Assembly: GCF_000829445.1 (NCBI RefSeq)
Contig: NZ_JXRQ01000024.1
Location: 1-64,000 of the forward strand
From: Jeotgalibacillus alimentarius
GTDB taxonomy: Bacteria > Bacillota > Bacilli > Bacillales > Jeotgalibacillaceae
DNA length: 64,000 nucleotides
Reading direction: 5' to 3'
Positions 37,324 to 46,040 of this stretch are shown piece after piece. The first letter of the stretch is position 1; each line of letters opens with the position of its first letter. A model generated the notes under the pieces. That model did not search any database. It saw only the letters and a program-made list of their open reading frames with translations, and was not told the DNA's origin. The position numbers were made by a program, and so were the translations under genes.

Positions 37324-37803
37324 ATGGAAATCTTCAGCAATTTTCCTCTTTGGGCTTCATTATTTGCAATTTTATTTGCACAGGTGGTAAAAGTACCAAT
37401 TCAATTTATTGCTTCGCGAAAAGTTGACTGGTCACTCGTTACTTCAACAGGCGGTATGCCAAGCTCCCATTCTGCTGCAGTCACTGCACTTGCAACAGGC
37501 ATTGCCATTGAAAACGGTCTGGCATCCCCTGTGTTTGCTCTGGCCACCGTTTTTGCCATCATAACAATGTTTGATGCAACCGGTGTCCGCTTTCAGGCTG
37601 GTGAGCAGGCTGCTGTGATTAATCAGCTGATGCGGGATTTCAATAAATTCGTGTCTGATGCAAAGGGCTGGCAGAACAAAGATGAAGAAGAAAAACGCAA
37701 AGAGTTAAAAACGCTGCTGGGTCATAAACCGATAGAAGTATTTTTCGGCGGACTGACAGGAATATTCTTAACACTGCTGGTGCATTATTTGATTACGTTA
37801 TAA
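37324..37803 (+). CDS. yuiD: Divergent PAP2-family membrane protein YuiD
   Basis: 159 residues with about four helices. The acid phosphatase/vanadium-dependent-haloperoxidase-related motif GGMPSSHSAAVTALATG (about residues 43-59) and the downstream DATGVRFQAGEQA mark the family. The role is unknown; a lipid phosphatase-like activity is possible. It is followed 16 bp later by the BtuF-like gene and may share its transcript. Confidence 0.88.
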   Translation: MEIFSNFPLWASLFAILFAQVVKVPIQFIASRKVDWSLVTSTGGMPSSHSAAVTALATGIAIENGLASPVFALATVFAIITMFDATGVRFQAGEQAAVINQLMRDFNKFVSDAKGWQNKDEEEKRKELKTLLGHKPIEVFFGGLTGIFLTLLVHYLITL

Positions 37804-37819
37804 TTCGGGAGGTATCTGA

Positions 37820-38632
37820 ATGAGAATTGTGTCCCTTTGTCCGAGCAATACTGAACTTGCAGCATACCTTGGCCTGACTGACCACATTGTTGGTGTGGAT
37901 GACTTTTCAGACTGGCCGCCGGAAGTAAAGCAGCTTGAACAGCTTGGTCCGGATCTCACTATTGATATAGATAAGGTGGAGGCTTTGAAGCCGGATCTGA
38001 TTCTATCATCATTGAGCGTACCCGGTATGGAAAAAAACATTGAGGAGCTTGACCGGAGAGGTCTTGAACACCTCTGTCTGAATCCTCAGTCTCTGGATGA
38101 TATTGTGCAGGACCTGATATCACTCGGGCATGCAGCTGGCATTCCCGAACGCGCTGAAAAGGTGGCAGAAGCATTTCAAGCAGTCATTGACGAATGCAGA
38201 CAGGCTGCTAAAAAGATCACAGCGCCTCCCGCTTTATACTGGGAATGGTGGCCAAAACCTGTCTTCACACCGGGCGGCATTAACTGGCTGAGTGAGATCA
38301 GCAGGCTTGCAGGCGGCAGCAATGTTTATGAATCAGTTGAACTGGCGAGTATTCAGACGGATTGGGCTGATGTAGCAGCAAAAAATCCTGATGTCATCTG
38401 TATGGCCTGGGTCGGCGTACAGCCGCGTAAAGTAAATCCTGAGATCTTACATAAACGCCCGGGATGGACTGAACTCGAAGCCGTTAAAAACAAAAGAGTC
38501 CATGTCCTTGAAGAAGCGCTGTACTGCAGACCTTCACCGCGACTGCTTGAAGGTCTGATCAAGCTCGGCAGGATCCTGCATCCTGAGCAATATCAAGCGA
38601 TTGAGCTGCCTGAGATCTTACAGCTCAAATAA
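37820..38632 (+). CDS. Cobalamin-binding (BtuF-like) protein without signal peptide
   Basis: 270 residues with the periplasmic-binding-protein fold of class III. The start MRIVSLCPSNTELAAYLGL and the phrase LKPDLILSS are typical of BtuF/FhuD-like proteins. The central helix region and C-terminal VHVLEEALYCRPSPRLLEGL are also conserved. Unlike classical solute-binding proteins it has no signal peptide or lipobox, and no permease or ATPase gene is nearby, so it is probably cytosolic. GGGAGGT precedes the ATG. The ligand is inferred from family only. Confidence 0.8.
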   Translation: MRIVSLCPSNTELAAYLGLTDHIVGVDDFSDWPPEVKQLEQLGPDLTIDIDKVEALKPDLILSSLSVPGMEKNIEELDRRGLEHLCLNPQSLDDIVQDLISLGHAAGIPERAEKVAEAFQAVIDECRQAAKKITAPPALYWEWWPKPVFTPGGINWLSEISRLAGGSNVYESVELASIQTDWADVAAKNPDVICMAWVGVQPRKVNPEILHKRPGWTELEAVKNKRVHVLEEALYCRPSPRLLEGLIKLGRILHPEQYQAIELPEILQLK

Positions 38633-38664
38633 AAAAAGTGTCGCACAGCGCGACACTTTTTTTA
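38633..38664. terminator. Terminator between BtuF-like gene and yuiC
   Basis: AAAAAAGTGTCGC / GCGACACTTTTTT hairpin between convergent genes. Confidence 0.92.
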
Positions 38665-39303
38665 TTATCTGTTATTCATCTCGGCAAATTCTTCTTCAGT
38701 CAGTGTACCATCGCCTTCTTTCAGCACATACACCTCAACATCCTGCTTACCCCACTCATTAAATACTTCATCTACCGTATCAAAATACAGATCGATGATA
38801 TTTCCTTTAATCGCACTGCCTGTATCAGCCACAACACCATAGCCGTAACCAGGAATAAACATCACAGTCCCGATTGGAAATACGCTTGGATCCGCTGCAA
38901 TGGTAGAATAAAGGTCTCTTTTTACCTGTACACCGGAAAACGTGATGCCATATAAAGGATCACCAGGTTCTTTCCCTGTAGATTCAATCCCAGCGGTATA
39001 ACCAGTCGCCTTTACCGTTTTTGACGGATTATCAACTACATGCTGCGGAACAGCTTTATTAACATTGCCCTTCATTTTAGAAGCAATCAGCTTAAATGCT
39101 GTATCTTTCTCCGACAGACTCTTCGATGCCAGTGACAGCTCTCTGTCCTGAAGCATTCTCATATCCTCAACAACTGGAACCAGCTCTTCAGACGGCATTG
39201 CAATGGACCAGCCCTCTGCTGCAGCTTTATTTTCGTTCGTGATAAATAATGAAGCAAATCCTGCAAGAAGAATACCTGCAGATATTTTAAATAATTTAGA
39301 CAT
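38665..39303 (-). CDS. yuiC: 3D-domain cell-wall hydrolase YuiC
   Basis: 212 residues. The N-terminal signal or anchor helix (about 5-24) is followed by a helical stalk and then a C-terminal 3D domain. The catalytic aspartates are seen in [12 protein letters not shown] and [11 protein letters not shown]. subtilis YuiC is a small muralytic enzyme of the resuscitation/stationary phase survival group with lytic transglycosylase activity. The ATG at 39303 follows AAGGAG. It is convergent with the BtuF-like gene. Confidence 0.9.
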   Translation of the reverse strand: MSKLFKISAGILLAGFASLFITNENKAAAEGWSIAMPSEELVPVVEDMRMLQDRELSLASKSLSEKDTAFKLIASKMKGNVNKAVPQHVVDNPSKTVKATGYTAGIESTGKEPGDPLYGITFSGVQVKRDLYSTIAADPSVFPIGTVMFIPGYGYGVVADTGSAIKGNIIDLYFDTVDEVFNEWGKQDVEVYVLKEGDGTLTEEEFAEMNNR

Positions 39304-39395
39304 TCCATCTACTCCTTCCAAATACGGTTATTCCCTCTATGACAAAAGTTAATCATCTGTGACGAAAGCCTTAATCCTTTGAATTGACTGACAAT

Positions 39396-39424
39396 TAAAA
39401 AAGCTCCACCTCATCCGGGGAGCT
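39396..39424 (-). terminator. Terminator of yuiB
   Basis: AAAGCTCC paired with GGGGAGCTTT and a T run on the minus strand. Confidence 0.75.
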
Positions 39425-39751
39425 TTAGAACATTCGGTAACCCTGCTTACGGAGCCATATCATTACAAGTCCTGCAACGATGGCGCCTGCCATACCGCTT
39501 GATAAAATTAAAATATCCGCTGGTGCCAGCGAAACAAATCGGGTTCCGAGTGCTGAAAAAGATTCTCCCGGTTCACGAAAATACTCGATGAATCTGACTT
39601 CATCGACAATGAGTACAGTGATGACTGGATAGATCACTGCCATGATCCACGTCATACGTAAAAGCATATTTAATAAAAAGCCGATCCCGAAAAATAAGAC
39701 GAGAAACAGCATCATTGAAATTAAAAGTTCAGCCAATCCAAACGAAGCCAA
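39425..39751 (-). CDS. yuiB: YuiB-family membrane protein
   Basis: About 108 residues with three helices. The second contains the conserved FGIGFLLNMLLRMTWIMAVIYP, given here as FGIGFLLNMLLRMTW. A TTG at 39751 is chosen because GGAGGTG lies six bases upstream and the length then equals B. subtilis YuiB; in-frame ATG codons further upstream have no site. Function is unknown. Confidence 0.82.
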   Translation of the reverse strand: MASFGLAELLISMMLFLVLFFGIGFLLNMLLRMTWIMAVIYPVITVLIVDEVRFIEYFREPGESFSALGTRFVSLAPADILILSSGMAGAIVAGLVMIWLRKQGYRMF

Positions 39752-39852
39752 ATGATACACCTCCATGTTCACTAGAACAGTGTACATCACTTGGTAATAC
39801 AGTGCAATGCTCCTGTTTCAACGTTCAATTTAGTGACACAAAGTCAGTCTTA

Positions 39853-39982
39853 CACAGCGATGGATTTCTCGGACATGTCGCTGTTTTGGATCGGGATGTA
39901 GCAATCCTTACTCAGCTTGTAGCGATACACCCGGGTATTTTCTGCAATCATAGCCCGAGTTGTAGCTTTCCAGTGTTTTGAA
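39853..39982. repeat. 21-bp repeat array E
   Basis: TGTAGC or TGTCGC words recur at 39876, 39897, 39918, about 39940 (decayed) and 39961, with a further decayed unit near 39853. Period is 21-22 bp. The array fills much of the 308-bp gap between yuiB and yuiA, just past the yuiA terminator. Confidence 0.75.
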
Positions 39983-40022
39983 GGTCATATCCGGTTATCT
40001 GAAATCCGCTTCCCAGAACATA

Positions 40023-40053
40023 GAAAAACCGGATGCTACCGAGGCATCCGGTG
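40023..40053 (-). terminator. Terminator of yuiA
   Basis: ACCGGATGC-N7-GCATCCGGT stem followed on the minus strand by TTTTTC. Confidence 0.88.
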
Positions 40054-40059
40054 TATCAT

Positions 40060-40167
40060 TTATTTTTTACCTTCCCCACCACAGTTTGGGCAAGTTTCTG
40101 ATCCGCCTAGTCTTAATTGGAAATATCCTTTACCTGAGCAGTAGCTGCAGTTTGTTTGTTTCTTCAT
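40060..40167 (-). CDS. yuiA: Small zinc-ribbon protein YuiA
   Basis: 35 residues. Two Cys pairs, CSYCSGKGYF and CPNCGGEGKK, make a DnaJ-type CxxCxGxG zinc module. It equals B. subtilis YuiA in size and position. The ATG at 40167 follows GAGAGGG. Function is unknown. It was too short to stand out except by its motif. Confidence 0.82.
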   Translation of the reverse strand: MKKQTNCSYCSGKGYFQLRLGGSETCPNCGGEGKK

Positions 40168-40360
40168 ATGAAGCACCCTCTCTTCTAATGTATTGAGAGT
40201 ACTATAGCACGGACGCTTTTGTACTGAAAAGCGCCAAAATTGATGAAAAAAAGCCATGTAAGCGAATACATGAGCCTGTTTCTTCCTTTTTCTTTAATTA
40301 TCAGAAAATTTAGAACTGTAGGTAAATTTCGCAATTTGTTCACATTTGCATTTCTAAACC

Positions 40361-40489
40361 GCGGGCCCTTTCCGGGGAGAACTGCGCTTTCCTGCCCCCG
40401 GGCGGTGAGCCTCCTCGAGCTTTGCTCTGCGGGGTCTCACCTGTCCCTTCCTGGGGCGGGAGTCTCCGTTCTCCCCTCCAAGGGCCCGC
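40361..40489. repeat. G+C-rich palindromic dispersed element, copy 2
   Basis: An almost complete palindrome. Outer arms GCGGGCCCTT / AAGGGCCCGC and inner arms GGGGAGAA / TTCTCCCC flank the core GGCGGTGAGCCTCCTCGAGC, which matches copy 1 at 9204. It lies between yuiA and the NUDIX gene, and accounts for most of the 365-bp gap. Confidence 0.85.
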
Positions 40490-40532
40490 TCAGTTTTTCA
40501 GAGATCCTAGTTAACGTTTTTAAACTATGCTA

Positions 40533-41015
40533 TTAAAAAAACAAATGATATTTCGTATACCCGAACTGATCACCCGGGTTGGAATGACGGTTGATCTCCA
40601 AGGTTGACGCTTCTTCATGGTCGATCATAACCGGAATCATGGATGAAACATCCGGGTGATCTCTCAGTTCACCTTTATCTATCCATGCCGCCTCTGCAAT
40701 TTCCTCTTCGGGTACCTGCAGTATTTCCTCTTCATTGACTGCCTTCATGACAAAGATGATCATATTATCACTGATTGTATCTTTCAGAACGCCGCTTCTG
40801 AAGCCGGCTACTTTAATCACTTCTGCTGTAATACCCGTCTCCTCTTTCACTTCTCTGACTGCAGCCTGATCAGCGGTTTCCCCTTCTTCAACGAAGCCTG
40901 CCGGGATTGACCACATGCCTTTTAACCCGCCGTATTTCTTTTTGACAACAAGCCATTCACCTTTACTGTTTTCAATGACGCCTGCAGCGCCAAGCCAGAC
41001 TTTTCCCCTTTTCAT
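40533..41015 (-). CDS. NUDIX hydrolase
   Basis: 160 residues. The NUDIX box is complete: GFVEEGETADQAAVREVKEE at about residues 39-58, continuing TGI. The family cleaves nucleoside diphosphates linked to another group; substrate unknown. AAGGGGTG precedes the ATG. It is probably transcribed alone, following yumB on the same strand after the yumB terminator. Confidence 0.9.
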   Translation of the reverse strand: MKRGKVWLGAAGVIENSKGEWLVVKKKYGGLKGMWSIPAGFVEEGETADQAAVREVKEETGITAEVIKVAGFRSGVLKDTISDNMIIFVMKAVNEEEILQVPEEEIAEAAWIDKGELRDHPDVSSMIPVMIDHEEASTLEINRHSNPGDQFGYTKYHLFF

Positions 41016-41036
41016 GTTGACACCCCTTATATATGT

Positions 41037-41068
41037 AGAAAAAAGAGCAGCCTCAGCTGCTCTTTTTA
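41037..41068 (-). terminator. Terminator of yumB
   Basis: AAAAAGAGCAGC-N4-GCTGCTCTTTTT stem directly after the yumB stop. Confidence 0.92.
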
Positions 41069-42283
41069 TTAAAACATGTTCAGCTTACCCTTTTTGAATA
41101 CAAGTCCAGGACCACCGAGGATATATAGTGCACGGTTGTCGATGACTTTTTTCATCATAGCAGCTTTTTTACCTGTGATCTTACGGCCGAATACTTCACC
41201 GATTGCTTCATTTTCGCCAAGTGAACATACTGTACCTTTCAGATCAGGTGTAAATGGCTCAAGCTCATCGCCTTTGAATAGTGCAACCAGGTTATGTGCA
41301 GTGTGTGCACCCTGCTGCATCGCGATTTGAGCTGTTGGCGGATATGGACGCTCTGTCTGTGCGTTAATCATTAATGCACAGTCACCAACGATGAAGACAT
41401 TGTTGTGTCCAGGTGCGCGAAGATCCGGATCTACTTTGATACGGGCACGCATGTTTTCGAATCCAGCTTTTTCAATGATTGAGTTACCGCGAACGCCGGC
41501 AGCCCATACAACAGTCTTAGCAGGGATATCTTCGAATACATCTTCACCTTTTTTGATTTTTACACCCTCAGGCGTAGCTTCAGTCAGTGGTGTACCGATA
41601 GAGAATTCGATTCCCTTGCTCTTCAGGTAGTTCACTGCATATTCAACAAGCTCTTCATCAAACCCTGGAAGAACCATTGGTGCAGCTTCTACACACAGAA
41701 TGCGGACAGCTTTAGGATCTACATCATACTCCTCGCAAAGCTCAGGCAGACGGTCAGCAAGTTCTCCAAGGAATTCGATTCCTGTGAAGCCTGCCCCTCC
41801 AACGATGATTGTCAGTCTTGAAGGATCTTTTACTTCTTCAAGGCTGTACGTTGCGAATTGATATTCGATATGATCGCGGATCTGACGCGCTGCTTTCACG
41901 TTGGCAATAGAGAAAGCATGTTCCTTCAGACCAGGGATACCAAATGTTTCTCCTTCGAAACCTAAGCCGACTACAAGGTAGTCATAGCTGATTTCTGAAC
42001 GATCTGTAATGACTTTTTGTGCTTTTGTATCAATGTTTTCAACAGTCGCCTGAACAAAGTTCACTTTCCCTTTATCAAGGACGCCGCCGATATCGTAGCG
42101 TACAGCATCGGGAGTCATTGTTCCCGCCGCTGCTTCGTGCAGCCATGTTGATTCGTAATGGTAATCATTCTTGTTTACAAGAATAATATCTGCATCGTCT
42201 GCATTCACAAGCTTCTGAAGTTTTGTAATAACGGATAATCCACCGTATCCTGCTCCTAAAACAACCACTGTTGGTCTTTTCAA
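41069..42283 (-). CDS. yumB: Type II NADH dehydrogenase (YumB)
   Basis: 404 residues, a single-subunit membrane-associated flavoprotein passing electrons from NADH to menaquinone without pumping. The FAD-binding [13 protein letters not shown] is at the N terminus, the NADH-binding [15 protein letters not shown] at about 165-179, and the second FAD site [10 protein letters not shown] at about 300. The C terminus ([15 protein letters not shown]) is the membrane anchor region. I prefer the TTG at 42283, which has GGAAGTGATCC close upstream and gives a start like B. subtilis YumB. A Rex-like operator overlaps its presumed start of transcription. Confidence 0.92.
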   Translation of the reverse strand: MKRPTVVVLGAGYGGLSVITKLQKLVNADDADIILVNKNDYHYESTWLHEAAAGTMTPDAVRYDIGGVLDKGKVNFVQATVENIDTKAQKVITDRSEISYDYLVVGLGFEGETFGIPGLKEHAFSIANVKAARQIRDHIEYQFATYSLEEVKDPSRLTIIVGGAGFTGIEFLGELADRLPELCEEYDVDPKAVRILCVEAAPMVLPGFDEELVEYAVNYLKSKGIEFSIGTPLTEATPEGVKIKKGEDVFEDIPAKTVVWAAGVRGNSIIEKAGFENMRARIKVDPDLRAPGHNNVFIVGDCALMINAQTERPYPPTAQIAMQQGAHTAHNLVALFKGDELEPFTPDLKGTVCSLGENEAIGEVFGRKITGKKAAMMKKVIDNRALYILGGPGLVFKKGKLNMF

Positions 42284-42355
42284 TTGGATCACTTCCACCT
42301 TTTTAATATGAGATTACGATGCTTTTAAGGCAGCAACGCTAGCCCTTATAAAAGA

Positions 42356-42374
42356 TTGTGAAATTGTTCACGAA
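42356..42374. promoter_or_regulatory. Candidate Rex operator upstream of yumB
   Basis: TTGTGAAATTGTTCACGAA matches the Rex consensus TTGTGAAnnnnTTCACAA in 12 of 14 defined positions. On the minus strand a -10-like TATGAT (42382-42387) lies just upstream, so the box would cover the start of transcription. Rex is a NADH-sensing repressor and this gene encodes an NADH dehydrogenase. The remaining part of the 300-bp yumB/yumC spacer shows no other clear site. Confidence 0.65.
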
Positions 42375-42584
42375 AATGAACATCATACTTCTTCTATTGA
42401 ATCTTCATCTTTAACAATCATATTCTTTTTTTCTTCTTATTTCAAGGTTTTCTGCACAAATATGAAAAGTTAATGTCTTCCTCCAAAAGTCTGAAAAGTG
42501 TCGCACTAGAGCCTCAGGAAAGGTTAATGTAGCCTGTCCTGTGTTACACTACATGCAAATCAGCTTTGTTGGAGGGATTTCAAG

Positions 42585-43580
42585 ATGAAGGAAGATACTT
42601 CAGTTTATGATATTACAGTAATCGGTGGCGGTCCGGTCGGTTTATTCACAGCTTTTTACGGCGGTATGCGCCAGGCAAGTGTAAAACTGATCGAAAGTCT
42701 CACGCACCTAGGCGGGCAGCTGACTGCTTTATATCCGGATAAATATATATATGATGTGGCAGGCTTTCCTAAAGTGAAGGCACAGGAGTTAGTTGATAAC
42801 CTGACTGCCCAGATGTCACGTTTTGACACGGAAATCAGACTTGGCCAGGAAGTGACACACGTTGAAAAGCGTGAAGACGGTGTATTTGTATTAACAACAC
42901 CAGAAGAAGTTCACTATACAAGAACGATCATTATTACTGCAGGAAACGGTGCATTCCAGCCGAGGAAATTAAATCTTGACGGACTTCATGATTTTGAGGA
43001 AAAGAACCTGCATTACTTCATTGAAGATCTGTCTAACTTTAAAGACCAGGATGTTGTGCTGCTTGGCGGCGGCGACTCTGCAGTAGACTGGGCGCTGATG
43101 CTTGAGCCTGTTGCAAAATCTGTGACGCTTGTACACAGACGTGATACGTTCCGTGCACATGAAGCGAGCGTTGAGCAGTTGAAGCAGTCATCTGTGAATG
43201 TGATGACACCTTATGTACCTGTTGCCTACCAGACAATGAACGATATTATCCAGTCTCTGACACTTCAAAAGGCAAAGTCAGAGGAAACAACTATATTGAA
43301 CTTTGACCATTTAATTGTTAACTACGGTTTTGTTTCATCTCTTGGTCCGATTAAAGAGTGGACGCTTGATATTGAGAAAAACTCAATTGTCGTGAATTCA
43401 AGAATGGAAACAAATATTCCGGGCATCTATGCTGCGGGTGATGTATGTACGTATGATGGAAAAGTGAAGCTGATTGCCTCAGGGTTCGGTGAGGCACCGA
43501 CTGCTGTGAACAATGCGAAGGCTTCGATTGATCCAAAAGCACGTGTACAGCCGATGCACAGTACGTCTATGTTCAGCTGA
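42585..43580 (+). CDS. yumC: Ferredoxin/flavodoxin-NADP+ reductase 2
   Basis: 331 residues, thioredoxin-reductase-like flavoprotein. FAD binding [16 protein letters not shown] is at about residues 15-30, NADPH binding [14 protein letters not shown] at about 157-170, and the C-terminal FAD-contact [18 protein letters not shown] near 285-302. It lacks the redox CxxC of thioredoxin reductase, as expected for YumC, which reduces ferredoxin, flavodoxin and bacillithiol-related systems. TTGGAGGG precedes the ATG. It is divergent from yumB. Confidence 0.94.
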   Translation: MKEDTSVYDITVIGGGPVGLFTAFYGGMRQASVKLIESLTHLGGQLTALYPDKYIYDVAGFPKVKAQELVDNLTAQMSRFDTEIRLGQEVTHVEKREDGVFVLTTPEEVHYTRTIIITAGNGAFQPRKLNLDGLHDFEEKNLHYFIEDLSNFKDQDVVLLGGGDSAVDWALMLEPVAKSVTLVHRRDTFRAHEASVEQLKQSSVNVMTPYVPVAYQTMNDIIQSLTLQKAKSEETTILNFDHLIVNYGFVSSLGPIKEWTLDIEKNSIVVNSRMETNIPGIYAAGDVCTYDGKVKLIASGFGEAPTAVNNAKASIDPKARVQPMHSTSMFS

Positions 43581-43647
43581 TGATCCGTTTAGTGAAAGCT
43601 GTGCCGGGTATAATAATGAGTATTAACTAATTTTGGAGAGTGATACC

Positions 43648-44295
43648 ATGCATGTACTCGTAATAGGCGCAAACGGCACAACCGGAAGAATGACGGTTCA
43701 AAAACTTGCTGAAAATGAACAGCATCTGGTAAAAGCGATGATCCGAAAATCAGAACAGGCCGGGGATATGGAAGATCTCGGTGCAAGACCGATTATTGCT
43801 GATCTGGAGCAGGCATTTAACTATGCCTTTGAAGATGTGAATGCAGTCATCTTTGCAGCAGGCTCCGGCCCTGATACAGGCACTGATAAAACAACTGCAG
43901 TTGATCGCGATGGCGCAATTAAAGCCATTGATTATGCAAAAGAAAAAGGAATTGAGCGATTCATTATGCTCAGCTCGATGGGTGCAGATGATCCATCTAT
44001 TGCAGGCGACAGTGATACTTTCCATCACTATCTGCAGGCAAAGCATGATGCAGATGTCCATTTAAAACAGAGCGGTTTGAATTATACGATCGTCCGCCCT
44101 GGTGCCCTGACAGACGACGGGGCAACGGGTAAGATTAATGTGTCAGAAGAAATGAAGCACCGCGAAGGCGAAATCACCCGTGAAGATGTAGCGACTGTGC
44201 TCGTGGAATCAATTCTCTGCACAAACCTTCACCATAAAACAATTGAAATGGTCAACGGTGACCATCCGATAAAAGAAGCTTTAAAAGGCATTTAA
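43648..44295 (+). CDS. NAD(P)-binding SDR-family oxidoreductase (NmrA-like)
   Basis: 215 residues of an atypical short-chain dehydrogenase. The nucleotide motif GANGTTGRMTVQKL opens the protein. FIMLSSMGADDPS marks the active-site strand, and YTIVRPGALTDDGATGKI the C-terminal substrate region. Relatives in Bacillus such as YhfK have unknown substrates. The ATG at 43648 follows TTGGAGAGTG; a TTG five codons upstream is less likely. A strong hairpin follows. Confidence 0.88.
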   Translation: MHVLVIGANGTTGRMTVQKLAENEQHLVKAMIRKSEQAGDMEDLGARPIIADLEQAFNYAFEDVNAVIFAAGSGPDTGTDKTTAVDRDGAIKAIDYAKEKGIERFIMLSSMGADDPSIAGDSDTFHHYLQAKHDADVHLKQSGLNYTIVRPGALTDDGATGKINVSEEMKHREGEITREDVATVLVESILCTNLHHKTIEMVNGDHPIKEALKGI

Positions 44296-44296
44296 A

Positions 44297-44332
44297 AAAA
44301 TCGCCGGCACATGATGTGCCGGCGATTTTTTA
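44297..44332. terminator. Terminator between the SDR gene and yutM
   Basis: AAATCGCCGGCACA-tga-TGTGCCGGCGATTTTTT, a long stem usable from both convergent sides. Confidence 0.93.
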
Positions 44333-44335
44333 CAT

Positions 44336-44698
44336 TTAACAATTTTCAGGTGTACCTGCTTTTGTAGCCGTTCTGAATGATGAGCCGCAACCGCATGAAG
44401 CAATTGCGTTAGGGTTTTCGATTGTAAAACCGCCGCCCATGAGTGACTGTTTGTAATCAATCTCAGTGCCATTCAGAATGTCAGCATCCTGCTTGTCCAC
44501 AATGACCTGAATACCATGATGCTCTTCGATTTTATCCGTATCGCCAAGCTCATGTTCAAACCCCATACCATATGAAAGTCCGCTGCATCCCCCGCCTTTG
44601 ATGGCTACGCGCAGATATGCATCCTCTTCTTCAGCCTGCTTCATCATATCTTTCACCTGAAGCGCTGCAGCTTCTGATAATTTAATGATATTTGCCAT
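44336..44698 (-). CDS. yutM: A-type Fe-S cluster carrier (SufA/ErpA-like, YutM)
   Basis: 120 residues of the HesB/IscA family. The three conserved cysteines are present in GGGCSGLSYGMGF and in the C-terminal SCGCGSSF. It would hold a transient Fe-S cluster and hand it to apoproteins. The ATG at 44698 follows GGAGGTG. It is a single gene, convergent with the SDR gene, and close to the flavoprotein redox genes as in B. subtilis. Confidence 0.92.
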   Translation of the reverse strand: MANIIKLSEAAALQVKDMMKQAEEEDAYLRVAIKGGGCSGLSYGMGFEHELGDTDKIEEHHGIQVIVDKQDADILNGTEIDYKQSLMGGGFTIENPNAIASCGCGSSFRTATKAGTPENC

Positions 44699-44916
44699 TT
44701 CAGCACCTCCAACGTTTTTGACTGATTTTAGTATATCGCTTATTTCAATTCCACTCAACCGATTCAATTCGACTACATTTTATCAGATAGGGTATAGGAT
44801 AATACGAACAGTAAACTTTTTATAAAATACATTCCGAAAGACCTATATTTGATTTATAATAGATGTATTAAGTATGAGTTAAAAAAGAGTAACGGCCAAT
44901 GAAAGAGGTGAACATA

Positions 44917-45600
44917 ATGGAACTCACACCGTTATACGATAAACATTTGACCTGCGGGTTATGCAAACACAAATTTGCTACAACTAAAATCAGAGGCAGA
45001 TTCGTTCGGGCAAAGGAATACAGTACTGATTTGATGCCGGTGTATGAAGACGCAGCAATCAATCCAAACCTCTATTACGTCCATGTATGTCCCGAATGCG
45101 GTTATTCTTTTACAGATGACTTCGCACCTTATTTTCCACCAGGCGGCAAAGAGGAAATCGAAGAAAAAGTATCTAATCGCTGGAAGCATCTTGATTTTTC
45201 AGGAGAGCGCACGCCGGATGATGCTATAAAAGCTTTTAAGCTGGCCATTTATATCGCTACGATCAAGCATGAAAAAAGCATTACTATTGCAGGTCTTTAC
45301 CTGAGATTATCATGGTTGTACCGCGGACGCGACCAGCAACAGGAACAGCGTTTTCAGCGCCTTGCAGTTGAGGCTTATAAGGATGCATATTCAAAAGAGG
45401 ATTATGCAGGCTCTCAGATTACGACTGAGCGTGTCCTCTATCTGATTGCTGAACTTTCCCTGCGGCTTGGTGAAGAAGACGAAGCAACGAGACACTTCTC
45501 AAAAATTATTGAAAGACAGCACAGCTCCACTGATCCGAAAATGGTTCATATGGCAAAAGAAAGATGGCAATCCTTCAGAGAAGAGCGCAGAGCACAGTAA
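44917..45600 (+). CDS. DUF2225 protein
   Basis: 227 residues. The N-terminal half has two zinc-binding Cys pairs, CGLCKHKF (about residue 14) and CPECGYSF (about 60). The C-terminal half is helical and TPR-like (WLYRGRDQQQEQRF... ALRLGEEDEA-type repeats). Function is unknown. The ATG at 44917 follows AAAGAGGTG; an in-frame ATG at 44899 lacks a good site. The downstream region contains a palindromic element, then a terminator. Confidence 0.85.
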   Translation: MELTPLYDKHLTCGLCKHKFATTKIRGRFVRAKEYSTDLMPVYEDAAINPNLYYVHVCPECGYSFTDDFAPYFPPGGKEEIEEKVSNRWKHLDFSGERTPDDAIKAFKLAIYIATIKHEKSITIAGLYLRLSWLYRGRDQQQEQRFQRLAVEAYKDAYSKEDYAGSQITTERVLYLIAELSLRLGEEDEATRHFSKIIERQHSSTDPKMVHMAKERWQSFREERRAQ

Positions 45601-45632
45601 TCAACATATTTTCAAAGACTGGCGAAACGGAA

Positions 45633-45736
45633 GGCGGTGACTCCGGTACGATTAGCGGGGTAGCTGAGACCCCGCAAGCGAAGCTGAAGAGGCCATATCG
45701 GACCACAAAACGGTCCATCGTCCGGAAAGCACCGCC
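45633..45736. repeat. G+C-rich palindromic dispersed element, diverged copy 3
   Basis: Arms GGCGGTG (45633) and CACCGCC (45730-45736) enclose GAGACCCCGC and CGGAAAGC, words that are the reverse complement of parts of copies 1 and 2. An inner GGACC-N7-GGTCC hairpin is specific to this copy. Inverted orientation and lower similarity suggest an older copy. Confidence 0.6.
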
Positions 45737-45758
45737 TGCAGTGTAGTGAACCGGTCCA

Positions 45759-45803
45759 AAGTAAAAGGCTGAAACACATAACAGTGTTCCAGCCTTTTAC
45801 ATT
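45759..45803. terminator. Terminator between the DUF2225 gene and yuzB
   Basis: GTAAAAGGCTG-a-AACAC / GTGTT-c-CAGCCTTTTAC hairpin with flanking A and T runs. Confidence 0.88.
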
Positions 45804-46040
45804 TTAAAACATCGGATTTTCTTCAAGAAATTCATAGACAGCTTCCACAAGCTCTTTAGGCGTGTCCGCTTCCACGACTTCCCCGTTTACAATCGCAAAC
45901 ATCGCTGCCGCACAAATACCGCAGTGACTCGTACAGCCGTACTCAATCACATCAAGATTCGGATCCCGCTCAAGTGCCTCAAATGCCTCCTGAGACCCGC
46001 TTGCTATATTACTAATACAAAATTCTATAATTGGTTTCAT
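45804..46040 (-). CDS. yuzB: DUF1450 protein YuzB
   Basis: 78 residues with a thioredoxin-like arrangement and cysteines CISN (near residue 8) and [13 protein letters not shown] (about 36-48). Possibly binds metal or an Fe-S cluster; function unknown. The ATG at 46040 follows GAGGTG; the GTG three codons upstream is part of that site. It is divergent from yutJ, as in B. subtilis. Confidence 0.87.
   Translation of the reverse strand: MKPIIEFCISNIASGSQEAFEALERDPNLDVIEYGCTSHCGICAAAMFAIVNGEVVEADTPKELVEAVYEFLEENPMF

Noticed and set aside
39340-39388. Short TGAC-based direct repeats upstream of yuiC, possible sixth array
   Set aside because: Only two or three units with spacing of 20 and 25 bp; not enough to separate from chance.
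12531-40000. Repeat arrays considered as CRISPR arrays
   Set aside because: Units are contiguous and degenerate, there are no conserved repeats with unique spacers of 30-40 bp, and no cas genes are present.
39715-40536. Several rightward open frames over yuiB, yuiA and the palindromic element
   Set aside because: They oppose well-supported genes, lack ribosome binding sites and read through repeats and terminators.
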